Source of the DNA: a virus
Reading direction: 5' to 3' (one strand)
Virus record (IMG/VR): IMGVR_UViG_3300046533_000294
Span: 62,001-126,000 of that record
Length of the DNA: 64,000 bases
Position 1 is the stretch's first letter, and each line of letters starts with the position of its first letter. Both the position numbers and the translations under genes were made by a program. The notes under the pieces were generated by a model. That model saw only the letters and a list, made by a program, of their open reading frames with translations. It was not told the origin of the DNA and searched no databases. Positions 41,742-48,684 of the stretch are shown in pieces.

Positions 41742-44700
41742 CTACGCATCGGGGTCTATTACCCACATCTTGCTTGCCCTGACCTCGCGCGCAGCACGGA
41801 ATCCAGGCTTCACGCCTTGAACTACTACAACGTCCTTGTTCAGGCGCAGGCCCCAAAGAGCCTTTCGGAAACCAGGATACTTGTAGCGGTCTACACGGAT
41901 CGACACCAGCTCGGTGCCGTCATAGCCTGCCGCGATCATCCACTCGTTTAGATCCGGCCGGTCTATAGACTCGGGGTCAACTTCGACTCCACGAGCCTTG
42001 TTGATCTCGAAAATGTCCCGAAGGTTGCGCTGGACGACCACACCTATCCAGGTCACTTCCGTGTCGCGCCCACGCTCGTATGGAACTTCGAGCGCGGTAT
42101 GGGTTGGCTCCGGGAGGCCCAATCTGGGCATGTCGGTCTTGACCTTCTGGATGAGATTATCCAGGGTGTAGATTCCGAACACGTCCGGTTGGCTAACCCA
42201 ATCTTGTATCGAGGCCGATGTCTTCGGCCCGAATCCTTTGATGCGCTCGATCTCGCCCCACTCCGTGAGCCCCATCTCATCTCGTCCCTCAATCAGAGCT
42301 TGTGCCTTCGACTCTCCGATGCCAGGAATCTGGAGCAGCCCGCCGTGGAGCGTCCGATTCTGGTCGTTATATGTCCAAGTCATTTCAGCCGTATCAAAGT
42401 GTGGAGCCTCAATCAAGAAGCTATGGTTGACGGCGTCGCGGAGGGCGACCGTCTCTGGATCAATCTTGGCCTTGGAGACAGCCGAGGCTTTCGTGTTGCC
42501 GCGCGAGCCGGATGTGTTAGCCGAGGAGCGTGCCGACACGCCACGGAGTAGCCACTTGTACCAGGTTCCTTGGTGATGGACTTTGAAGTGTCCGTCCCAC
42601 CAGGCGATGTACCCGTAGGAGATCGTGTGAGCTGCGTTAAATGCGTACGAACCGGCAGTGATGCAGTCACCCCAAATTGCTCGCGCCGTCTGCTCGTCCA
42701 TCTCCGGTACGTCCATTCGCTCGTGAAGCGTCTGCGCTCCTTCCCAGAAGCGATGCCACTGCCTCTGGAACTCCTGGTCGCCTAGCTTCTTGGAAATGAT
42801 GCGACGGATGTGAGCGGCGTGAGTCCAGTCAAAGTTTCCGATCTCACGGACAATGCGCAGAATTTGTTCCTGGTAGATGATCTGATAATAAGTATCTGCC
42901 GTGATGGATGCAAGAGCAGGATGTGATACTGTGGGCTTAACGAGACCACGCTTGATGTCGATGTACGACTGAGCAGATCCGTTATGGAGCGGGCCAGGTC
43001 GAGCAAGCGCGGTGATGTCGCATACCTCTCGAAAGCTGTCAGGCTTGAGAGCGCCGCTAATGCTTCGTACAGCTCGTCCCTCATACTGAAAGATACCTGT
43101 GACGTCGTTAGCCCTGAACAATGATATGACATCCTCGTCCTCCGTCGGGATGGTGTACAGGTAGCTGGTGGGCTCGCCGATGTCGCGGCAGCATCCCGCG
43201 AGCCGATCCATCGCGTTCAGCCTGAGGTAGTCGAGCTTGAGGAGTCCGAGATATTCTGCATCGTACTTATCAAGGCCAACAACTTTACGCACTCGTCCTT
43301 TGACAACTCGGGTGACAACGCTACACACATCTGTGATGGGCCCATTGGATACCACAACACCCGCAGCGTGTACCCCGAATCCCTTTGCATTGCCCTCAAG
43401 GCGCGTCGCCGTCGCCAGCGCTGGATACTCAACCAGAACCTTTGACGCCTGCTCGAACTGCTCAAATGTATCTTCAATCGTGGCGCTAGCGCGAAGATCT
43501 CCTGAGGATCGTTCGATGAGGACATCCTTCACCTTCTCTACTTCATAGATTGGAATGTTGTAGACACGGGCGATATCGTCGAGGGCCAACTTGCTCTTAT
43601 ACATTGTAAACGTCCCAACGTCGCTGACGCAATCGCGACCATAGCGGGCGATGAGGTAGTCCACAACTTCGTGTCGTCTCTCCGCCTCGAAATCCACGTC
43701 GATGTCAGGTAGATCCTGCCGCGAGATGTCAATGAACCTCTCAAATACAAGATGGTCAAAGAGCATTGGATTGACCTCAGTGATGCGGAGTAGCCAACAC
43801 GCCAGTGAGGCGGCGGCAGATCCGCGTGCCGGGCCAACCGCAATTCCGCTGTCTTTCGCCCAGCGTAGAGAGTCGCTAACAACGAGGAAATAATCAATAA
43901 AGTCCTTCTCCTCGATGATCCCCATTTCATAGCGCAGCCTTTCCGCGTACCGCTCGCGCTCGCGGCGCGGCAGCTTGTGGCACTTGCGCTCTCGCCACCC
44001 CTGCCTCAACCACTCCCGCCAGGTCGCTTTGGAATCTTTCGTCGGATATCGGAGCATAGGCAACTTGGGCAGTTCTACTTTGCACCGTTGTGCGATCTGT
44101 TCCGTGTTGAGGATGGCATCAATCGCTTGCTTGCGGGGCACACCCGTGGCTACGAGCTTACGCAGAATCGTGTTGTCGTTCGGGGCCACGCACAGGTCGG
44201 CGTTATAGCCCCAGCCACGGATCTGCTCCTCCAGCGTCTGCTGCTTGCCCGGCCGGACGTTATGGAGCACCTGTTGTAGCTCCTTCTCGGTCGGCATCGT
44301 GTAGTGGCAGTCGAGCGTTACCACGAGCGGGATGTCTGTCTCGCGGGAGATGCGAGCTAGAGCTTCATTAGCCAGGCACGTTTCCTTGAGTTCAGGAAAT
44401 GCCTGAACCTCGATGTAATAGGAATCGCCAAAAGTACGGGCGAACCGTCTAGCCACATTTCGAGCCCTTTGGTAGGATGCGTCGCCAGCATCAATTCCTT
44501 TCCCTCCCATGAGTGAGGTGAAGAGCAAACTACTTTGGCAACCACTAAGAACGATGAGGCCATTGCCTCTGGTGGCAAGCATACTTCCTGATACAGTGGG
44601 CTGATGGTAGAATCCTTCATTGTTAGCCTCCGTGACGAGCCGAAGTAGGTTGCGATATCCCTCCTGCGTCTCGGCTAGGACGGTAAGATGATTCTTGGAC

Positions 44701-45113
44701 TGCGCGCGGTGATCTTCATCTATGGGCCCGCAGTAGAACTCGCATCCGAAGATGGACTGGACTCCTTCCTTACGCGCAGCCTGCTCAAACTTTGCATGAG
44801 AGAATACATTTCCGTGTTCAGTGAGGGCGAGGCTACCCATGCCAAGCTCAGTTGCCCTCCGCACGTGCGCTTCGGGCAGCGCATATCCATCCAGGAAACT
44901 GTAGGTGGAATGATGATGGAGACTGGCAAACCGCATCTCTCGCACGCTCCGATGTACGCGGGCAGTTCTCTTGTCTCTTCTGACGAGGACTGGCTGTTCT
45001 CCATTGGAACATTCCTCCTTGTGCCGATCGCGCCCGCTGAACGCGCTGATACCTGAGTCGCTCAGCGACTTCTTAAAGTCGCGCTGGACAATGTTGCTAG
45101 ATTTCTTCGCCAT
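41742..45113 (-). CDS. dnaE: DNA polymerase III alpha subunit (DnaE-like)
   Basis: 1123 residues from ATG 45113, the likeliest start; ATG 44936, where the PHP domain begins, is an alternative. PHP domain from HHHSTYSFLDG; palm motifs GPARGSAAASLACWLL (~425) and PDIDVDFEAERRHEV (~470) hold the catalytic Asp residues; FQYEGRAVRSISGALKPDSF and the HhH region GIGESKAQALIEGRDEM follow; the C-terminal OB domain is short. The first ~60 residues before PHP are an unusual basic extension. Replicates phage DNA. Confidence 0.85.
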   Translation of the reverse strand: MAKKSSNIVQRDFKKSLSDSGISAFSGRDRHKEECSNGEQPVLVRRDKRTARVHRSVREMRFASLHHHSTYSFLDGYALPEAHVRRATELGMGSLALTEHGNVFSHAKFEQAARKEGVQSIFGCEFYCGPIDEDHRAQSKNHLTVLAETQEGYRNLLRLVTEANNEGFYHQPTVSGSMLATRGNGLIVLSGCQSSLLFTSLMGGKGIDAGDASYQRARNVARRFARTFGDSYYIEVQAFPELKETCLANEALARISRETDIPLVVTLDCHYTMPTEKELQQVLHNVRPGKQQTLEEQIRGWGYNADLCVAPNDNTILRKLVATGVPRKQAIDAILNTEQIAQRCKVELPKLPMLRYPTKDSKATWREWLRQGWRERKCHKLPRRERERYAERLRYEMGIIEEKDFIDYFLVVSDSLRWAKDSGIAVGPARGSAAASLACWLLRITEVNPMLFDHLVFERFIDISRQDLPDIDVDFEAERRHEVVDYLIARYGRDCVSDVGTFTMYKSKLALDDIARVYNIPIYEVEKVKDVLIERSSGDLRASATIEDTFEQFEQASKVLVEYPALATATRLEGNAKGFGVHAAGVVVSNGPITDVCSVVTRVVKGRVRKVVGLDKYDAEYLGLLKLDYLRLNAMDRLAGCCRDIGEPTSYLYTIPTEDEDVISLFRANDVTGIFQYEGRAVRSISGALKPDSFREVCDITALARPGPLHNGSAQSYIDIKRGLVKPTVSHPALASITADTYYQIIYQEQILRIVREIGNFDWTHAAHIRRIISKKLGDQEFQRQWHRFWEGAQTLHERMDVPEMDEQTARAIWGDCITAGSYAFNAAHTISYGYIAWWDGHFKVHHQGTWYKWLLRGVSARSSANTSGSRGNTKASAVSKAKIDPETVALRDAVNHSFLIEAPHFDTAEMTWTYNDQNRTLHGGLLQIPGIGESKAQALIEGRDEMGLTEWGEIERIKGFGPKTSASIQDWVSQPDVFGIYTLDNLIQKVKTDMPRLGLPEPTHTALEVPYERGRDTEVTWIGVVVQRNLRDIFEINKARGVEVDPESIDRPDLNEWMIAAGYDGTELVSIRVDRYKYPGFRKALWGLRLNKDVVVVQGVKPGFRAAREVRASKMWVIDPDA

Positions 45114-45390
45114 AATGCACCCAGTTGTCGAGGATATTGTCTGCTTTGGTCTTCCCGTCAACAACGAGCATAACGCGGATCTCTCCGTGATAGCTCACGC
45201 GCGTGATCTCGGTGACTTCATCCGTGTCCTCCCAGCGCCGGTCTTCGGGTTGATAGACAATCATTGCGATGCCAGTCTTCCCCTCGTGATCGATCGTTGC
45301 ATATCTCTCGGCCAGGATCTTGCATGGACGGCCGCTATGAGTGATCATGAAGTAGAGCTGGAGCTGCTTTCTGAAGTCAGACTTTTTCAA
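45097..45390 (-). CDS. Hypothetical protein (97 aa)
   Basis: Overlaps the polymerase start by 17 bases and the methyltransferase stop by 14. Beta-rich with KTGIAMIVYQPEDRRWEDTD. No family recognised; small proteins before a polymerase gene may be accessory, which is only positional inference. Confidence 0.5.
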   Translation of the reverse strand: MKKSDFRKQLQLYFMITHSGRPCKILAERYATIDHEGKTGIAMIVYQPEDRRWEDTDEVTEITRVSYHGEIRVMLVVDGKTKADNILDNWVHYGEEI

Positions 45391-45913
45391 GTTGACTCAC
45401 TACAACCAAATTACGATCGTTCAGGCCCATGATGATGGAAAATCTTTCCTTGAGTTTCCAGTCTCTCGGCATCGAGCCGTCGTAGTATTGGTTGTCCAGA
45501 AGATTGCGCCACGTCTCGACTGTCCAGAACGTCTTGTGATCGAGATCCTGGTAGGCGAGCTGTCCTCCATACCACGGCACAACGACGTTGAGGAATCCTC
45601 CCCAATGCAGTACGCGCTCGATCTCGCGCAGCATGAAGAGCAAATCGGGCAAAGAGAGATGCTCCAAGAAGTGCAAGGCAAACACAGTGTCCACGGATTC
45701 ATCTGCGTGGTCGGGCAGATGCGGAGCGCGCCATCCATTCTCCAAACTCAGGTTGTCCGCATTGTAAATGTACTTGTATCCAGCCCCGAGATTGAGCACT
45801 TTGTTATCCCTCAACGATACTTGATACTCCGGTACGACGCGATCCATCCCGACGGCGAACAGATCGGTGAGCGAGAGTGGCTGCGTCCAATGCGTGATCT
45901 CTAGGTCGGCCAT
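45377..45913 (-). CDS. Class I SAM-dependent methyltransferase
   Basis: 178 residues from ATG 45913. LNLGAGYKYIYNAD is motif I of the Rossmann fold, DTVFALHFLEHLSLPDLLFM motif II/III, and LHWGGFLNVVVPWYGG the motif before the fifth strand; the layout matches small SAM methyltransferases found in phages. The substrate is unknown; no DNA-recognition domain is present, so small molecule, nucleotide or protein substrates are possible. Confidence 0.65.
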   Translation of the reverse strand: MADLEITHWTQPLSLTDLFAVGMDRVVPEYQVSLRDNKVLNLGAGYKYIYNADNLSLENGWRAPHLPDHADESVDTVFALHFLEHLSLPDLLFMLREIERVLHWGGFLNVVVPWYGGQLAYQDLDHKTFWTVETWRNLLDNQYYDGSMPRDWKLKERFSIIMGLNDRNLVVVSQLEKV

Positions 45914-46245
45914 GGCCACTTCCCATTCTTGTTCCCCGATGTGATCTGGACGTGAGCGAAGATCGCGTAGTTGACGATGTCAAGCAGCTCGGCGCGCGCC
46001 TCGTCGTGATCTGCTTGGTCAGCCATGACGTTGGTAAACAGTCGTTCAGCTTTCGCGAACAGCTCGAATACCATGCCCTTGGCCCCTGACCGGCGCCAAA
46101 CGTCGGGACGCTTTGCCTGCCGGTCGTGCATCACCGCCCAGGATCGCAGTAGAACGTCGATCCATTCTTTCTCGGTGTGCGTGAGTGTCCCGGTGATATT
46201 GAACGATGGAGTCTCAGTAGTTTTGCTCGCTGCGGAATCCATCAT
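45901..46245 (-). CDS. DUF1599/Nmad1-like protein
   Basis: 114 residues from ATG 46245 (CGGAGGAATGCG upstream, ATGA overlap with the SDR gene). The helix GMVFELFAKAERLFTNVMAD and the ending ELLDIVNYAIFAHVQI resemble DUF1599, known as nucleotide modification associated domain 1. Members often lie next to thymidylate synthase-like or base-modification genes. No catalytic role is visible in the sequence. Confidence 0.55.
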   Translation of the reverse strand: MMDSAASKTTETPSFNITGTLTHTEKEWIDVLLRSWAVMHDRQAKRPDVWRRSGAKGMVFELFAKAERLFTNVMADQADHDEARAELLDIVNYAIFAHVQITSGNKNGKWPWPT

Positions 46246-47030
46246 CGCATTCCTCCGGCCAGCTCGATCTGCGAACCGCTCGCGTGGGCTAGGTTCGGCT
46301 CGCATACGAGCTTCTCAACCCAGACCGCGACATCATTCCGATGGAGAAATCCCATCGATGGCTCATCACTCGCCCAATATGCCTCAGCATCCTCGTCGTG
46401 TTCCATTTCCCGATAACGTGCGATTCCGTCGATAGTCTCCTCAGTCATTGGTGTATTCACGACGTTGCCAGGATGAACGGTGAAGACGCGGTAGCCCTTC
46501 GGCCCTAGTTCCCAGGCCATACACCGGCTGAAGTGCGCCAGGCCTGCCTTCGCCGCGCAGTATGGAGCCGAGGCGTTCAATACCTTCGTGTACGCCATCG
46601 AGCCGATGTAGACGATGTGCTTCAACCAAGGCGTATGTAGCGTAGTCCGAACAAACTGCTGCGTCGCGACCATCGGACAGAGCAGCGTGTCGTGGAGAAC
46701 TTCCACCTGGTCATCAAGCATGTAGTTCTCGAACCAGTCCAGATGCGTAGTCGCGGCGCAGATGATGAGAGTGTCGATCGCTCCGGGGTCGCCCTGCCCC
46801 GCTTCGGTGAGGAAGTCAATACATTGATCTGGGAACCAGCAGTTGTGAGACTTCTTGTTGGTGCCGGCGACACTGAGCCATTCCTCGCGAGCGAATAGCC
46901 GCTCTGCGATCGCTTCGCCAATGTTCCCAGGCGAGACGCCGATGATCGCGCCGTGGCGGATCTCGGGATACGACACGTCGTGGGCCTCCATCTGGGTCTT
47001 CACGTACTCGTCATGCAGCTGACTCTTCAC
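46242..47030 (-). CDS. Short-chain dehydrogenase/reductase
   Basis: 262 residues from GTG 47030 (GGGAG upstream). GVSPGNIGEAIAERL is the nucleotide-binding loop, IVYIGSMAY provides the catalytic Ser and APYCAAKAG the YxxxK pair; the HPGNVVNTPM segment follows the usual SDR pattern. All catalytic residues are intact, so it is probably an active NAD(P)-dependent oxidoreductase. Substrate unknown. Confidence 0.7.
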   Translation of the reverse strand: MKSQLHDEYVKTQMEAHDVSYPEIRHGAIIGVSPGNIGEAIAERLFAREEWLSVAGTNKKSHNCWFPDQCIDFLTEAGQGDPGAIDTLIICAATTHLDWFENYMLDDQVEVLHDTLLCPMVATQQFVRTTLHTPWLKHIVYIGSMAYTKVLNASAPYCAAKAGLAHFSRCMAWELGPKGYRVFTVHPGNVVNTPMTEETIDGIARYREMEHDEDAEAYWASDEPSMGFLHRNDVAVWVEKLVCEPNLAHASGSQIELAGGMR

Positions 47031-47697
47031 GGGCGCTCCCCCATTCGGTCAACCTAGTTTTGAGGTGCTTCGTTGCCATCTGAGCACCACCCAGATTTGG
47101 TACACCGTTCGCGTGTCGGTTCCAATGCGTGCAAACAAGGAACGGAACTTCAATACCGAATACGCGAGACGCCGAGGTATACATCTCGATCAGATCCTCG
47201 TAAACGGCAATAACGCGACTTTTGTCGATTCTCTCGGCCAACGCCTCATATTTGTCCTCGTCGTAGATCAACCCAGTGTACGGCACATTGTTGCGGCGCA
47301 ACCACTCGCGCGTATCCGGGTCGATGTTATCCATCCGCAGAAATGGCCTAGTGGTCGTGACCCAGACCTCGCAACCCATCACTGCTGCATCGCGGGCGAA
47401 TCGAGTCATCGATGGGAATGGAGGCATTGAACGCTTCATACCGCCCTGGCGATATGCCAGTTTACAATCCCACCAGGATCGGTAATCTACATCGAATGCT
47501 TGCATAAACCACTCGCTGAACTTGCCGTGGCCAGAATAGCCCCACCAGTCACCACCAGATTTGCCGAAGTAGTTCACAGCGAAGTGAAGTAGGTGTTCGT
47601 GGTAGTCGCCCATCGTGCCATCGATGTCGATAGCGACGACAGGCTTCACCACCTCAGAGCATTGAGAGCAGAGCACGTCTCGCCTCCGTGTAGACAT
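47011..47697 (-). CDS. HAD-family phosphatase / 5'-nucleotidase-like protein
   Basis: 228 residues from ATG 47697. VVAIDIDGTMGDYHEHLLHF is HAD motif I with both Asp residues, VWVTTTRP motif II, and the YEDLIEMY region the place of motif IV. Like the dNMP 5'-nucleotidases and phage HAD phosphatases. The first ~16 residues contain CSQC; GTG 47652 or 47649, next to the upstream stop, could be the real start. Confidence 0.6.
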   Translation of the reverse strand: MSTRRRDVLCSQCSEVVKPVVAIDIDGTMGDYHEHLLHFAVNYFGKSGGDWWGYSGHGKFSEWFMQAFDVDYRSWWDCKLAYRQGGMKRSMPPFPSMTRFARDAAVMGCEVWVTTTRPFLRMDNIDPDTREWLRRNNVPYTGLIYDEDKYEALAERIDKSRVIAVYEDLIEMYTSASRVFGIEVPFLVCTHWNRHANGVPNLGGAQMATKHLKTRLTEWGSAREESAA

Positions 47698-48415
47698 GAT
47701 GGGTCAGTACGCCTTTCTGCCATGCACCAAATCTCCCAGCCCAGAGAACGGTCGGCCAGCAGTTACAGTTATTCCCCGTCGGCTTGAAGCCGGACGCGAG
47801 CCCGTTGAATGGCGGCTCGGTCGCGTATTCATAGCTGAGGTTGTAGTCAATCTGACTCATCCGGTACCATGGGTGATTCGGATCACCGGAGTAGGTCATG
47901 ATAGTTTCACCGCTACAGTCACCTAGAGGCCGATTCCTGATCCAGATTGGCTGAGATCTGAATGTATGATAGACCGGCTGGAGGCAGTAACTGTCCTTGG
48001 GAGCGGTACATATGACCAGATCGTGCCTGGCAATCACCCATTCGAGCTGAACGCGGTCGATCCGCCGCGTGACCATCTGTTTCTTGTACATCTCCCAGGC
48101 TTGCTCGTACGTCTTGCGCAGAGACCACATTGGGAAGGTTCCCTCATCGAAGTGATCCCAACTCACTGGGTGGGACTCGTCGCCGTAGACCTTCCGAGCG
48201 TAGCCCTCTTTGGTTCCCCACTTGCTGATGACGATCTCCGCATCTGGCTTTCGGCCGGTCAGTTGTGGGATCGGCGAGTGGAGATACATCGCGCCGGTCA
48301 TCACTGATGGCTTCTTCCAGATTGTATAGATCTTCGCCTTGACCCCGAGCTGAGCAGCCGCGTGTGCTGCTAATAGCCCGGATGGCCCACATCCGATGAT
48401 CGCTACCTTAGTCAC
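47654..48415 (-). CDS. FAD/NAD(P)-dependent oxidoreductase-like protein
   Basis: 253 residues. VAIIGCGPSGLLAAHAAAQL is a complete dinucleotide-binding motif (GxGxxG), and VLWAGRFGAWQKGVLTHHVY near the C-terminus resembles the second FAD-contact region. The middle is short compared with cellular oxidoreductases (usually >350 residues), so the substrate domain is reduced. Substrate unknown; neighbours suggest nucleotide or base chemistry. Confidence 0.6.
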   Translation of the reverse strand: MTKVAIIGCGPSGLLAAHAAAQLGVKAKIYTIWKKPSVMTGAMYLHSPIPQLTGRKPDAEIVISKWGTKEGYARKVYGDESHPVSWDHFDEGTFPMWSLRKTYEQAWEMYKKQMVTRRIDRVQLEWVIARHDLVICTAPKDSYCLQPVYHTFRSQPIWIRNRPLGDCSGETIMTYSGDPNHPWYRMSQIDYNLSYEYATEPPFNGLASGFKPTGNNCNCWPTVLWAGRFGAWQKGVLTHHVYTEARRALLSML

Positions 48416-48684
48416 ACCAACTCCTTCGCTGCGTGTCTACCGGCGACGAGGCCGACCAGGAAGAAGTGCATGATCAAGGTATTGATTGCTGGCTCTATCA
48501 CCGGATCTATCGTCTTCCAAGCAGGATACTGTCGCTTAACAATACTAACACGTCGGTTGAGTAGATTATCGAACGCCTCGCGCTCGACTTCCAGATAGGT
48601 GAGCTGCCGACCGTAGTCCGGCGCACCGGCGTACGCCACTTGGAGCACCGTCTCTGCCCGCGCTAGGGCTTCCGCGTTGATCAT
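48412..48684 (-). CDS. Hypothetical protein (90 aa)
   Basis: ATGA overlaps on both sides. Helical with a hydrophobic segment (AINTLIMHFFLVGLVAGRHA) that may span the membrane or pack in a core. No family recognised. Confidence 0.5.
   Translation of the reverse strand: MINAEALARAETVLQVAYAGAPDYGRQLTYLEVEREAFDNLLNRRVSIVKRQYPAWKTIDPVIEPAINTLIMHFFLVGLVAGRHAAKELV

Noticed and set aside
44720-45004. Leftward frame with CERCG...CPKRTCG resembling a zinc finger
   Set aside because: Lies in another frame over the PHP domain of the polymerase, which is clearly coding.
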